DNA of 64,000 bases from JAVJSD01 sp040219575 (GCA_040219575.1 JAVJSD010000116.1:1-64000); one strand, 5' to 3'. Counted from the first letter of the stretch, positions 18,524 through 26,703 are shown. Made by a program: numbers and translations. Notes: generated by a model not told the origin, from the sequence alone.

Positions 18524-18793
18524 ATGACGCTTGCGGAGTACTCAACGGAGCAAATCGGCCGCTGGGAAGACCTCTTGTTGGAGGCGGCCGGGGAACTAAA
18601 GAAGATTCGCGACGGAATGGCCGACGACGATCTCGAAACCGTCTCGCTGGAAGCGACCAAGGCCTCGACCTACATCGATTATCTGCTTCCCTGGGCGATT
18701 CAGGCGGAAGCCCGGTTCCGGCAGTTCCGCGCCCGCCAGAGCGCGGCGACCACGCGCACGCAGGTCAAGAAAAAGCGCAAGAAACGCTCGTAA
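18524..18793 (+). CDS. Small helical hypothetical protein with a basic tail
   Basis: 89 residues from the ATG at 18524. It looks all-helical (TEQIGRWEDLLLEAAGELKKIRDGM, LEATKASTYIDYLLPWAIQAEARFRQF) and ends in a strongly basic tail (QVKKKRKKRS) that could contact nucleic acid. I assign no function. A methyltransferase gene follows after 33 bases on the same strand, so the two may be co-transcribed. Confidence 0.6.
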   Translation: MTLAEYSTEQIGRWEDLLLEAAGELKKIRDGMADDDLETVSLEATKASTYIDYLLPWAIQAEARFRQFRARQSAATTRTQVKKKRKKRS

Positions 18794-18826
18794 GCGGCGG
18801 CGACCGTCACCAGGGCGGACCGAGTC

Positions 18827-19564
18827 ATGTTTCACCCGCGCGGGCCGACAATTTTCGAACTGGCGCGGCAGGCGCTGTCCTCCACCGAGCGCGGTTACGA
18901 TCTGCTCGCGCCGAAGTTCGACTACACCCCCTTTCGCACGCCGAGTGAAGTCCTGCAGGCGGTTGGCGAGTATCTCGCCGCCCAGCAACCGATCGACGCG
19001 GCGCTCGACGTTTGCTGCGGCACCGGGGCGGCCATGGAGATGCTGCGGCCGCACTGCCGGCGGATCGTGGGCATCGACCGCAGCCACGGCATGCTCGACG
19101 TGGCCCAGGATCACGTACCGCGGGCCCCCGGCGACGCCCAGATCGAATTCGTGCGCGGCGAAGTGCTGCAGATGCCCTTCGCCAACGTGTTCGACCTGGC
19201 GGTCTGCTTCGGCGCGCTGGGCCACATCCTGCCGCGCGACGAGCCGGACTTCATCGACCAGGTGGCGCGGGTGCTGCGCCCGGGCGGGCGGTTCGTGTTC
19301 GTCACCACCTACCTCCCCTCGCGAATCAGTCCGCACTACTGGTTGGCCCGCGGTTTCAACGCGGCCATGCACGTGCGCAATTTCGTCGTCAAACCGCCGT
19401 TCATCATGTACTACCTGACCTTCCTGCTGCCCCGCGCGCAGCAACTGCTGCAGCAGCGCGGCTTCACCGTCGAGATCGTGGACGACATCTTCCCGCCGCG
19501 CTACCGCCGCCTGAAACTGGTCATCGCCACCAAGGCCGAAGAAACCGCTGAAAAGCGATTGTAG
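18827..19564 (+). CDS. SAM-dependent methyltransferase
   Basis: 245 residues. The SAM-binding motif ALDVCCGTGAAMEML (about 52-66) is followed by VGIDRSHGMLDVAQ and the post-I strand LAVCFGALGHILP, then RVLRPGGRFVFVTTY, which is the layout of the Methyltransf_11/25 (UbiE-like) group. The C-terminal third has a hydrophobic stretch (PPFIMYYLTFLLPRAQQLL) that could bind a lipid-like substrate; this is inference. The stop codon TAG overlaps the GTAG start of a REP unit. Confidence 0.88.
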   Translation: MFHPRGPTIFELARQALSSTERGYDLLAPKFDYTPFRTPSEVLQAVGEYLAAQQPIDAALDVCCGTGAAMEMLRPHCRRIVGIDRSHGMLDVAQDHVPRAPGDAQIEFVRGEVLQMPFANVFDLAVCFGALGHILPRDEPDFIDQVARVLRPGGRFVFVTTYLPSRISPHYWLARGFNAAMHVRNFVVKPPFIMYYLTFLLPRAQQLLQQRGFTVEIVDDIFPPRYRRLKLVIATKAEETAEKRL

Positions 19565-19624
19565 CGGAAGTCGCCAGACTTCCGATGTTGCGCGAAGGCT
19601 CGGAACTCTGGCGAGTTCCGCTAC
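19561..19624. repeat. REP-like inverted pair overlapping a stop codon
   Basis: The forward unit 19561-19584 has stem CGGAAGTC, loop GCCA, stem GACTTCCG, preceded by GTAG, whose TAG is the methyltransferase stop codon. The inverted unit 19601-19624 has stem GGAACTC, loop TGGC, stem GAGTTCC, and ends GCTAC. The pair lies between convergent genes and could also terminate transcription. Confidence 0.88.
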
Positions 19625-19643
19625 ACTTCTGGATCGCGTACGC

Positions 19644-20549
19644 TCACGGCACGACTGCCACAATCCTCAGCGGTCCCCCGCTGCCGCCGGCGATCTTCAT
19701 CGGCAACGCGATCACCGAAAATCCGACCGCCGGCAGTCCTTCCAGGTTGGCCACATTCTCGAACGCCGGCACGTTGCTGGAGAACAACGTGACATGGCTT
19801 TCGAAACGCTCTGACTGGCCGTAGTCGATGCTGGCCGTGTCGATGCCCACGGCGCGGACCTGGCGTTGCTCGACGAGCCACTTGGCGGCCTCCGGCGCCA
19901 GGCCGGGAAAGTGCAGCTTGGCCACGGCCGCCGGTCCTTTCTCCCGCGTGCCGAGGTAGGCTTCCGCGTCGGGCCACAAGCGGTCGTACCCGGTGCGCAG
20001 CAACACGATGACATCCACCAGCTGTCGATCGTGCCGCTGCTCCCACTGATAGAGGTCGTCGACGCCGATCTGGTAGTCGGGGTCCGCCTCGCACTTGGCG
20101 CTCACGTCGATCAGCACGGCCGGGCCGATCAGCCGCTCGAGCGGCACGGCGTCGACCGTCTTGCGATTGGCGAAGAAGTGAATCGGCGCGTCGATGTGCG
20201 TTCCCCCATGTTCGGCCGCCGAGAAGCTGTTGGCCGCGTAGTAGAAGCCCTGATCGGTGACTCCCGCCGAATCGACCGTCAGCTTGAAACCCTCGGCCGT
20301 CGGCCAGTAGATCGTCTGCTCATCGAAGGCGTGCGTCAGGTCGATGATCTTCCCGCCCGGAAAACTCGCGGCAGAGGCATTCGGCGGCGCGCCCCCCGAA
20401 AAACCGTCGTCGGCGACCACGCCGCCTCCGTCGCCTCCACCGCCGCCGGGCGTGATGCTGGGCGATGGATCCTCCGTCGCGCCGCAACCGGCGCTCGCCG
20501 CCATCGCCAACATCAGCAACAACTCTAAGCATCGAAACGACTTCGACAT
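19644..20549 (-). CDS. Cyclase-family lipoprotein (kynurenine formamidase-like fold)
   Basis: 301 residues from the ATG at 20549, preceded on the mRNA by GGGGAG. The N-terminus is a lipoprotein signal with lipobox ASAGC, so the protein is probably membrane-tethered outside the cytoplasm. A Gly-rich linker (PGGGGGDGGG) leads to the cyclase domain (PF04199), whose metal-binding signature HGGTHIDAPIHF is intact. Family members are metal-dependent hydrolases such as kynurenine formamidase, but a lipoprotein form suggests another substrate. Later motifs are VRAVGIDTASIDYG and LPAVGFSVIALPMKI. Confidence 0.88.
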   Translation of the reverse strand: MSKSFRCLELLLMLAMAASAGCGATEDPSPSITPGGGGGDGGGVVADDGFSGGAPPNASAASFPGGKIIDLTHAFDEQTIYWPTAEGFKLTVDSAGVTDQGFYYAANSFSAAEHGGTHIDAPIHFFANRKTVDAVPLERLIGPAVLIDVSAKCEADPDYQIGVDDLYQWEQRHDRQLVDVIVLLRTGYDRLWPDAEAYLGTREKGPAAVAKLHFPGLAPEAAKWLVEQRQVRAVGIDTASIDYGQSERFESHVTLFSSNVPAFENVANLEGLPAVGFSVIALPMKIAGGSGGPLRIVAVVP

Positions 20550-21018
20550 GCTGCACTTCTCCCCAGGGGGCACAAAGAATTCGGGCATCAAACTGCGCCC
20601 TCTATAACCGCACTTCGATCGCGCGGCAATCGTAGCGGAGATGTTTCGCGTAGGGTGGCGCCGGTGGCTTGTCCACAAGTGTCCGCAGCGCCGCACCACG
20701 GACCCTCGGCAACGCATGTTCGTCAATCAACGTACTGGCTGCACGCAATTCCTCGACTTGATTCGGACGAACCGTGCGATCGGCGTTCGAATGACGACTT
20801 GGTTCGAGCGAACACGTAGATTGAATGATTCCGTTGCCCATGGTGCGTTTCTACTCGCCGCCGGCACTGGTGGACAAGCCACCAGTGCCACCCGCTGCGT
20901 GAGATGCGCGCGAAAAGCGCGCCAAAATCACGTCTGCATACCACCCCCGGCGCGAAAATGGAGGATAGGGACGTATTGGTCGCCCATTTTCAACTCTTTC
21001 GCCCGCGAGGATTTCGCC
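20550..21018. other. Divergent intergenic region with an 11-bp-stem hairpin
   Basis: This 469-base gap separates divergent genes. It contains the hairpin at 20863-20889 and a related partial sequence near 20653-20680 (GGTGGCTTGTCCACAAGTG). No gene is supported; the frames that are open here read as basic, low-complexity sequence. Confidence 0.5.
20863..20889. repeat. Perfect hairpin, candidate dispersed palindrome
   Basis: Arms GGCACTGGTGG and CCACCAGTGCC pair perfectly (11 bp) around the loop ACAAG. A partial relative with the complementary loop word CTTGT lies about 200 bases upstream. No T-run follows, so it is not an obvious terminator. Confidence 0.6.
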
Positions 21019-22161
21019 ATGCCGCAAGTCGAAGCCGTCGTCGAGTGCCCCGTCTACGATTCGTTCCGCGTGCAGCAGGTCGCCGGCCTTTTCGACGTGC
21101 AACTCCCCGAAACGAGCCGCGAGTCGTTTCCCGTCGAAGTGCCCGCTCTCGACGATTCCTGGACCATCGGCGCCATCGTGGGCCCTTCGGGCAGCGGCAA
21201 GAGCACGGTGGCGCGTCACGTCTACAGCGACGACGTCTACAGTGAGTTCGCCTGGCCCGACGACAAGGCGGTCGTCGATTGTTTCGGCGAACTGCCGATC
21301 AAGCGGATCACGCACATGCTGACCGCCGTCGGCTTCAGCAGTCCGCCGAGTTGGATCAAGCCGTACGCCGTCCTCTCGGGAGGAGAAAAGTTCCGCTGCG
21401 ACCTGGCCCGCGCGCTGCTGTTGGGCGCCGGCGGCGAGCCCCCGGAAACGCCGCCGGATGACGCGCAGTCATCGGCCGGCGCGCCGCTGGTGGTGTTCGA
21501 CGAATTCACCAGCGTGGTCGATCGCACGGTGGCCCGCATCGGCTCGGCGGCCGTGGCCAAGGCGATTCGCTCGGGCCGCGTCGCCCGTCGTTTCGTGGCG
21601 GTCACCTGCCACTACGACATCCTGGAGTGGCTCGAGCCCGACTGGACGCTGGACATGGCCCGCATGCGGCTGGAAAGGAGGCGTCTTCGGCGACCCCGCA
21701 TCGAACTGCGACTCTTTCGCTGCCGTGGGCGTGCGTGGCAGTTGTTTAAGCGTCATCACTATCTGAGCGCCGCGTTGAATCCGGCGGCCCACTGCTACGT
21801 GGCGATGTACGACGGCGCGCCGGTCGCGTTCTGCGCGGTGTTGAGCCTGATGGGCCGCAAGGGACGCCGCCGCATTTCGCGGATCGTGGTGCTGCCCGAC
21901 TACCAGGGCGTCGGCATCGGGGCCCGGGTGCTCGACGCGGTGGCGGAGTTGTATCGCCGTCGCGGCGAGCGGATGAACATCGTCACCAGCCACCCTTCGA
22001 TGATCGCCGGCCTGGTGCGTTCGCCGCGTTGGCGGCTGGTCGCCTGCAAACCGACCGGCTACACCCGCGACCGCCTGACCCCGGCCAATTACCGCCGCAG
22101 TTGCTCGCTGGGCCGCTCGGTCGTGTCGTTCGAGTACGTCGGCGGCGCCGTCGAAGCATGA
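21019..22161 (+). CDS. ABC-type ATPase fused to a GNAT acetyltransferase domain (COG2401-like)
   Basis: 380 residues from the ATG at 21019 (GAGGA upstream); the longer open frame is unlikely. The N-terminal ABC ATPase has Walker A GPSGSGKST (about 56), the signature LSGGEKFRCDLARALL (about 120), Walker B LVVFDEFTSVVDR (about 158) and a switch His in VTCHYDIL. The ATPase is short and has no membrane partner. The C-terminal half (about 225-375) is GNAT-like, with ISRIVVLPDYQGVGIGARVL as the acetyl-CoA-binding loop. This architecture corresponds to COG2401, which I know mainly from archaea. The substrate is unknown. The HTH gene follows after 45 bases and is probably in the same operon. Confidence 0.82.
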   Translation: MPQVEAVVECPVYDSFRVQQVAGLFDVQLPETSRESFPVEVPALDDSWTIGAIVGPSGSGKSTVARHVYSDDVYSEFAWPDDKAVVDCFGELPIKRITHMLTAVGFSSPPSWIKPYAVLSGGEKFRCDLARALLLGAGGEPPETPPDDAQSSAGAPLVVFDEFTSVVDRTVARIGSAAVAKAIRSGRVARRFVAVTCHYDILEWLEPDWTLDMARMRLERRRLRRPRIELRLFRCRGRAWQLFKRHHYLSAALNPAAHCYVAMYDGAPVAFCAVLSLMGRKGRRRISRIVVLPDYQGVGIGARVLDAVAELYRRRGERMNIVTSHPSMIAGLVRSPRWRLVACKPTGYTRDRLTPANYRRSCSLGRSVVSFEYVGGAVEA

Positions 22162-22206
22162 TCGCCCCATTCGTTCGTCGAATCAGGATCGGCACGGGAG
22201 TCGCCA

Positions 22207-22812
22207 ATGAGCAGACAGAATCAATCGGAGCGGATCGCCCGGCGGCGGGAGTTGGTCGCCGAGGCGCACCTCAGGGGCCGCACGGCGTCGGCCATCGCCC
22301 ACGAACTGACGATCAGCCGTTCGACGGTCCGCCGCGACCTGCAGGTGCTCCGCAACGACTGGCGCGAGGCGCGGCTCGCCGCCACCGAAGCCGCCGACGA
22401 CCTGGAACTGGCCCGACTGGCGCTGTTGGAGCGCGAGGCCTGGTCCGGCTGGGAGCGTTCGCAGCAGCAACTGGTCAGCGAAAAGCTGAGCAAGGCGGAA
22501 GACGAGCCGTCGGCGGCGTCGGAGGAGAAACGCCGGGCGGCGGCGCCCGCCAAGAAGCGCGCCGAGCGCGGCACGCGCTCGCAGCATGGCGATCCGCGCT
22601 ATCTGATGTTGATCATGAAATGCCTCGAGCGCCGCTCCCGCCTGCTGGCCGCGGACGCCCCGTCGCAAGCGACAACGATCTTCTCCGCCCAACTCACGGT
22701 GCGCGAAGTGCTCGACCAACTGACCGACGACAACGACTTCCTCACCTTCTGCCGCGACCGCTCGGCGCTGCTGACGCATGAGCCGGCGACGAGCACCGAG
22801 AGCGAATCCTAG
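22207..22812 (+). CDS. HTH protein, partner of the ATPase-GNAT fusion
   Basis: 201 residues. The N-terminal 55 residues form a helix-turn-helix (LRGRTASAIAHELTISRSTVRRDLQVL) like those of resolvase or DeoR-type regulators and of some small terminases. A long helical acidic and basic middle follows (EDEPSAASEEKRRAAAPAKKRAERG), then a helical C-terminus. It could be a DNA-recognition subunit for the upstream ATPase or a repressor of the operon; sequence alone does not decide. Its stop codon overlaps the stop of the convergent toxin pseudogene by two bases. Confidence 0.6.
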   Translation: MSRQNQSERIARRRELVAEAHLRGRTASAIAHELTISRSTVRRDLQVLRNDWREARLAATEAADDLELARLALLEREAWSGWERSQQQLVSEKLSKAEDEPSAASEEKRRAAAPAKKRAERGTRSQHGDPRYLMLIMKCLERRSRLLAADAPSQATTIFSAQLTVREVLDQLTDDNDFLTFCRDRSALLTHEPATSTESES

Positions 22813-23063
22813 AGCAATCGAATGCGAGCAATTTCGACCTTTCGATCCGCGTCACTGACCGAGAACACCGCCCTCAGCGGTGGGGCGTCGTATACGCGAA
22901 GGCCCTCACTGAGCGGTTTGCCCTTTGCCGGCGCATCGGTCGCCAAACTGCGATCGATTTCCCGCGAAGCGGTGGTGATCGCGTTGCGGTTGTCCGCCGC
23001 CAGCCATAGCTCACCGAGTTCGTCGATGGCGTCCCTTAATCAGACAACCGTGTACCGAATCAC
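22809..23063 (-). pseudogene. RelE/ParE-type toxin with an in-frame TGA at codon 8
   Basis: An 85-codon frame starts at a GTG that overlaps the antitoxin stop (GTGA). It reads VIRYTVV, then TGA, then LRDAIDELGELWLAADNRN and continues uninterrupted to TAG at 22809. RelE/ParE toxins typically start with a strand of the form YTVxW, so codon 8 is where TGG (Trp) is expected; a single G-to-A change gives TGA (23040-23042). The remainder has protein-like content (EGLRVYDAPPLRAVFSVSD, RKVEIARIRLL). The toxin is therefore probably dead, unless this is a sequencing error or a near-start reinitiation occurs. Confidence 0.75.
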
Positions 23064-23278
23064 GGCGATGCGAGACGTTGAAGATGCTCGAGCACATCCG
23101 CGTAGGACAAACGCGGTTGTTCCGACGCCAAACGACCACGGGCGAGGCGAATATCCTCGAGGTCGATCTCCCTGGCCACAATGCCAAGCACTCTGCCTGT
23201 TTCATCCACCAACTCGACGCCGTCATTCCCCTCCTGCAATTGACGAATCTGTTCGGCCGTCGCCACGATTCGAATCAT
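23060..23278 (-). CDS. Antitoxin-like small protein of a type II toxin-antitoxin pair
   Basis: 72 residues from the ATG at 23278, with GGGAGG well placed upstream. The sequence starts MIRIVATAEQIRQLQEGNDG and continues with a strand-rich segment (VELVDETGRVLGIVARE), then an acidic helical C-terminus (SYADVLEHLQRL) of the kind that wraps around a toxin. Similar short proteins precede RelE/ParE-family toxins in Planctomycetes. The next gene starts inside its stop codon, a classic translationally coupled TA layout. Confidence 0.7.
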   Translation of the reverse strand: MIRIVATAEQIRQLQEGNDGVELVDETGRVLGIVAREIDLEDIRLARGRLASEQPRLSYADVLEHLQRLASP

Positions 23279-23727
23279 TGAAAGTCCCTCCCATCGCTCC
23301 TGCAATTGTACCGCCGGCCGACAACCCCAACAAACAATGGGAGACATGGTTCGCCGCCTTCCGACCGGTGGCGACCATGCCGCTTGCATGCGCCGGCCCG
23401 GTCGAATGGCGGTTCGCAGTCATGCAAGGCATATCTCCCCTCGGCCGGGAGAAAGAAATCGCGAGCGTGCGGGTGGTGAAATCAATGCGAGCAACGCCGA
23501 TGGTTGATGTAGCTGTTGGTGGTGAATTCACCGCGCCAATTCACCGGATCGGGCGTGACGTCCCCGGGGGTGGTGGTGAATTAGAAGGCGGTTCACCACC
23601 CGCGGTGACGGCCGCCCCGCCGCATCCAACGCCCCTCGGAGCTCTGGCGAGTTCCGCTACGTGCCGTGCCTTCACCATCGCGTCCACACCTACTCACCTA
23701 CGCAACTACGCACCTACTCACTCCCCC
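23279..23727. other. Intergenic region upstream of the antitoxin
   Basis: This 449-base gap lies between the 3' end of priA and the antitoxin start. It holds one inverted REP unit (23637-23660) and, next to the priA stop, an imperfect CCTACTCA-type repeat. No gene is supported. Confidence 0.5.
23637..23660 (-). repeat. Single REP-like unit, inverted
   Basis: On the plus strand it reads CGGAGCTC, TGGC, GAGTTCCG, CTAC. One arm position is mismatched. No forward partner is visible nearby. Confidence 0.7.
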
Positions 23728-23735
23728 TCACAACA
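23688..23735. repeat. Imperfect ACCTACTCAC repeats 3' of priA
   Basis: Several partial copies of the word CACCTACTCAC occur, interrupted by CTACGCAACTACGC. It resembles the octamer array at 26099-26170 on the other side of priA. Confidence 0.55.
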
Positions 23736-26010
23736 TGTCCAGCGGATCGACATCCGCGATCCACTGCACGTCGTCGGGCGGCTTCAAGTCGCGCGTGTTG
23801 TCGCGCACCAGGGCCGTCAGCGCCGCGGCGTCCGAGGCCAGCAGCAACGTATGAAAGCGAAAACGTCCCCGCAGTTTGGAAATCGGCGCCGGCGCCGGGC
23901 CGAGAATGCGGCACGCCAGCGACTGCCTTTCCGCCGCGCTTCGCAACTCGTCGCACAACCGCTCGGCGAATTGCTCGGTGGTCGCTTCCAACGGACCGCG
24001 CACCACCAGGCGAATCATCGACGTGTAAGGGGGATAGCCGTACTGCTCGCGGAGCGGCAATTCCTGCCGCGCGAACAACAGGTAGTCGTGCTTCATGGCG
24101 GCCTGCAGGGCGGGATGTTCGGGGCTGAACGTCTGCACCAGCACGCGGCCTCCCTTCTCACTGCGGCCGGTACGGCCCGCCACCTGCGTGACCAGGCCGA
24201 AGGTGCGCTCCGCCGCGCGGAAGTCGGGAAAGTGCAGGGCGGTGTCGGCGTTGATCACGCCCACCAGCGTCACGTCGGGGAAGTCGAGCCCCTTGGCGAT
24301 CATCTGCGTCCCCAGCAGGATCTTGACCTTCCCTTCGCGGAACTGCGCCAGCGCCTCCTCGTGGCTGCCGGGCTTCTGCATGGTGTCGCTGTCCATCCGC
24401 AGGCAGGGCACGTTCGGAAAGCGTCCGCGGATCTCCGCCTCCAGCCGCTGCGTCCCCAGGCCGCTGTAGCGGATGCCCACGAAATCGCACTCCGGGCAGA
24501 CCGGCGGGGCGGTGATCTCAAAATCGCAGAAATGGCAAACCGCCTTGTCTCCTTCGCGGTGGTGCGTCAAGGCGATGTCGCAGTCGGGGCACTTCACCAC
24601 GTGGCCGCAAGCGGGGCATTGGATGCTGGTCGAAAAGCCCCGCCGATTGAGCAGCAGAATCACCTGCCCCCCTTCGCGCAGCGATTCGTTGATCGCCTGA
24701 TGCAGTTGCCGGCTGACGGCGCCGCGGCTCGTGCGGTTCTTGAACTCCAGCCGCAGATCGATCGCCCCCACGTGCGGCAGCGGCCGGCCCAACACCCGGC
24801 CGGGCAGTTCCAGCATGCGATAGCGTCCCTGCCGCGCCGCATGAAAACTCTCCAGCGACGGCGTCGCCGAGCCGAGCACCAGCGGAACGTTGTGCTCGCG
24901 CGCCCGCTGCAGCGCTACCTCGCGGGCATGGTATCGCGGCACGCTGTCCTGCTTGAACGAGCCGTCGTGCTCTTCGTCGATCACGATCAGGCCCAACCGC
25001 GGCGTGGGAGCGAACACCGCGCTGCGGGCGCCGACCACGACTTCCACTTCCCCCTTGGCGATCTGCCGCCAGTGCCAGTGCCGCTCCGCGCCGCTGAGGT
25101 GGCTGTGCAGCACCGCCACGCGGTCGAACCGTTCGCGAAAGCGTTGCCGCGTTTGCGGGGTGAGGCTGATCTCCGGCACCAGCACGATCGCCTGCCGCCC
25201 GTAGCGAATCACCTCCTCGATGGCCCGGATGTAGACCTCGGTCTTGCCGCTGCCGGTGACGCCGTGCATGAGGAACGTTTCGTGCCGGCCGGCGTCGAGG
25301 GCCGCCAGGATCGCGTCGAACGCCGCCTGCTGCTCCGCGTGGAGTTCGTGTCGCGAAGCGCGCGGGGCGACGCCTTCCTCGCGCCGCTGCAGGTGAACCC
25401 GCTGCACTTCGGCGCTGACCAGGCCCTTGCGGCGCAGCGCCGTGATCGGCCCCTCGGTGCAACCGACGGCCGACGCCAGTTCGCGCGGCGTAAGCGGACG
25501 CGTCGAGCCGGCGAGCGTCTTGAGCGCCGTCGCTTGCAACTTCGAGAGCTTGAGCTGCGTCATCCGCGCCGCCACATTGGTCGGCACGCTGAGCAAGGTG
25601 ACCTCGCGCGTGCCGGCCTTCTCCCGCACCGCGGCCGGCACCACCGCCTCGATGGCCTGACCCCACTCGCAGAGATAGTTGTCGGCCATCCACTGGCAGA
25701 GCCGCAGCATGGCGGGCGAGATGAGCGACGTGGGATCGACGACGGAGCTGATATCCTTCAGCCGACGGGAGCCGGTCGCCCGCGTCGCCACCTCGACAAC
25801 GTATCCCAGCACCGTCCGGTTGCCGCGTCCCAGCGGCACACGGACTCGCCGCCCCGTCTCGACCTCCGCGTGCAGATGCTCGGGCACGGTGTAGTCGTAC
25901 GGCCCGAACGGCGTCTCGGCGAACACCACTTCGGCGACCCGTTGCTCCGCACCTTCATCAAGCTCCCACGGAAGCGGCTCTCGTTCGAAAAGATCCTGTT
26001 GACGTGACAT
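23728..26010 (-). CDS. priA: Primosomal protein N' / replication-restart helicase PriA
   Basis: 760 residues from the ATG at 26010. PriA recognises stalled forks and reloads the replicative helicase. N-terminal 3'-DNA-binding and winged-helix regions precede the DEAH helicase core, with Walker A GVTGSGKTEVY (about 250) and Walker B DEEHD. The two zinc-binding Cys clusters are visible in CPACGHVVKCPDC and CHFCDFE...CPECDF (about 470-510). Helicase motifs V and VI are GTQMIAKGLDFPDVTLVG and QVAGRTGR. Length and motif order are normal. A frame reaching up to 26076 exists, but the N-terminus MSRQQDLFERE fits better. Confidence 0.95.
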   Translation of the reverse strand: MSRQQDLFEREPLPWELDEGAEQRVAEVVFAETPFGPYDYTVPEHLHAEVETGRRVRVPLGRGNRTVLGYVVEVATRATGSRRLKDISSVVDPTSLISPAMLRLCQWMADNYLCEWGQAIEAVVPAAVREKAGTREVTLLSVPTNVAARMTQLKLSKLQATALKTLAGSTRPLTPRELASAVGCTEGPITALRRKGLVSAEVQRVHLQRREEGVAPRASRHELHAEQQAAFDAILAALDAGRHETFLMHGVTGSGKTEVYIRAIEEVIRYGRQAIVLVPEISLTPQTRQRFRERFDRVAVLHSHLSGAERHWHWRQIAKGEVEVVVGARSAVFAPTPRLGLIVIDEEHDGSFKQDSVPRYHAREVALQRAREHNVPLVLGSATPSLESFHAARQGRYRMLELPGRVLGRPLPHVGAIDLRLEFKNRTSRGAVSRQLHQAINESLREGGQVILLLNRRGFSTSIQCPACGHVVKCPDCDIALTHHREGDKAVCHFCDFEITAPPVCPECDFVGIRYSGLGTQRLEAEIRGRFPNVPCLRMDSDTMQKPGSHEEALAQFREGKVKILLGTQMIAKGLDFPDVTLVGVINADTALHFPDFRAAERTFGLVTQVAGRTGRSEKGGRVLVQTFSPEHPALQAAMKHDYLLFARQELPLREQYGYPPYTSMIRLVVRGPLEATTEQFAERLCDELRSAAERQSLACRILGPAPAPISKLRGRFRFHTLLLASDAAALTALVRDNTRDLKPPDDVQWIADVDPLDML

Positions 26011-26098
26011 CGGGCGTTGCGGAGCGGCCCGCGTAAATGACCAATGACCAAGCACCAATAACCAATCGGAAAGCAAAATGCCAACCGACCGTTACCAC

Positions 26099-26172
26099 CT
26101 CACTTACTCACTTACTCACTTACTCACTTACTCACTACTCACCTACTCACCTACTCACCTACTCACCACTCA
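26099..26172. repeat. Octamer tandem repeat array 3' of the fwdD-like gene
   Basis: At least four copies of CACTTACT are followed by three to four copies of CTCACCTA-type octamers and end in ACTCACC. The last repeat contains the stop codon of the minus-strand gene at 26159 and codes for its C-terminal residues. Copy-number change here could alter that C-terminus. Confidence 0.85.
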
Positions 26173-26518
26173 CCTCGCGCAGCGGAACCAGTTCCACATC
26201 AAACCCCTTGCTCGTAGGCATTCCCGACCCATGCGTGTCGCCCCCCATCAAGCGACTGGAGAGATCGCCGTAGGCGATGAACAGGATTCCGGGCGGAAGT
26301 TCGTCGCCCTTGGCGGTGGTGACGGCGACGTCGATCCGACCCCACTCGCTTTCGAGCCGCACGCGATCGCCGTTCTGCAGTTTCAGTTGCTGCATATCCT
26401 GCGGCGAGACCTGCAGCGTGTTGGTTTCGCTTTGGTAGTTGCTGTTGAATTTCCCCTCGCTGATGCCGCAGCCCTGCTTGCTGGTGCGGCCGGGAATGAG
26501 GATGAACGTCTGCGACAT
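26159..26518 (-). CDS. Formylmethanofuran dehydrogenase subunit D-like (molybdopterin dinucleotide-binding)
   Basis: 119 residues from the ATG at 26518. The protein matches FwdD/FmdD over its full length: ILIPGRTSKQGCGISEGKFNSNYQ, a strand-rich middle (LKLQNGDRVRLESEWGRIDVAVT), GILFIAYGDLSSRLMGGDTHGSGMP and KGFDVELVPL. Subunit D binds part of the molybdopterin or tungstopterin cofactor in the C1-transfer enzyme that planctomycetes share with methylotrophs and methanogens. No other C1 gene lies in the window, so either the rest is encoded elsewhere or this protein serves another molybdopterin enzyme. It is transcribed alone. Confidence 0.8.
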   Translation of the reverse strand: MSQTFILIPGRTSKQGCGISEGKFNSNYQSETNTLQVSPQDMQQLKLQNGDRVRLESEWGRIDVAVTTAKGDELPPGILFIAYGDLSSRLMGGDTHGSGMPTSKGFDVELVPLREVSGE

Positions 26519-26703
26519 CGGCGGTTCCTGATTGAGTGACAACGACGCTAATCATTCTCACCGGCCGCACAATCAAACTCCAGGGGAGGCATTTGTCGAC
26601 GACGCCGGTTTTGACGGCCGGTGGACTCCCCGCGCGACCTAACTTTTCCTCAAAGCGAACGATATCGCCAAAGAGTCTCCACCTTCGCCGCGAATAGCCC
26701 ATC

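Noticed and set aside
23040..23042. TGA in the toxin read as selenocysteine or as Trp.
   Set aside because: There is no reason to expect recoding: neighbouring genes use TGA as a stop, no SECIS-like hairpin is obvious, and family members have Trp at this position. A simple nonsense mutation or sequencing error is more likely.
22822..26007. A very long open frame on the plus strand opposite priA (over 1,000 codons).
   Set aside because: It mirrors the GC-rich third codon positions of priA, has Arg/Gln/Ala-rich low-complexity translation and no domain. PriA is unmistakable on the other strand.
26099..26172. Possible CRISPR array.
   Set aside because: The repeated unit is only eight bases with no spacers, so it is a microsatellite-like tandem repeat. 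No cas gene is near.
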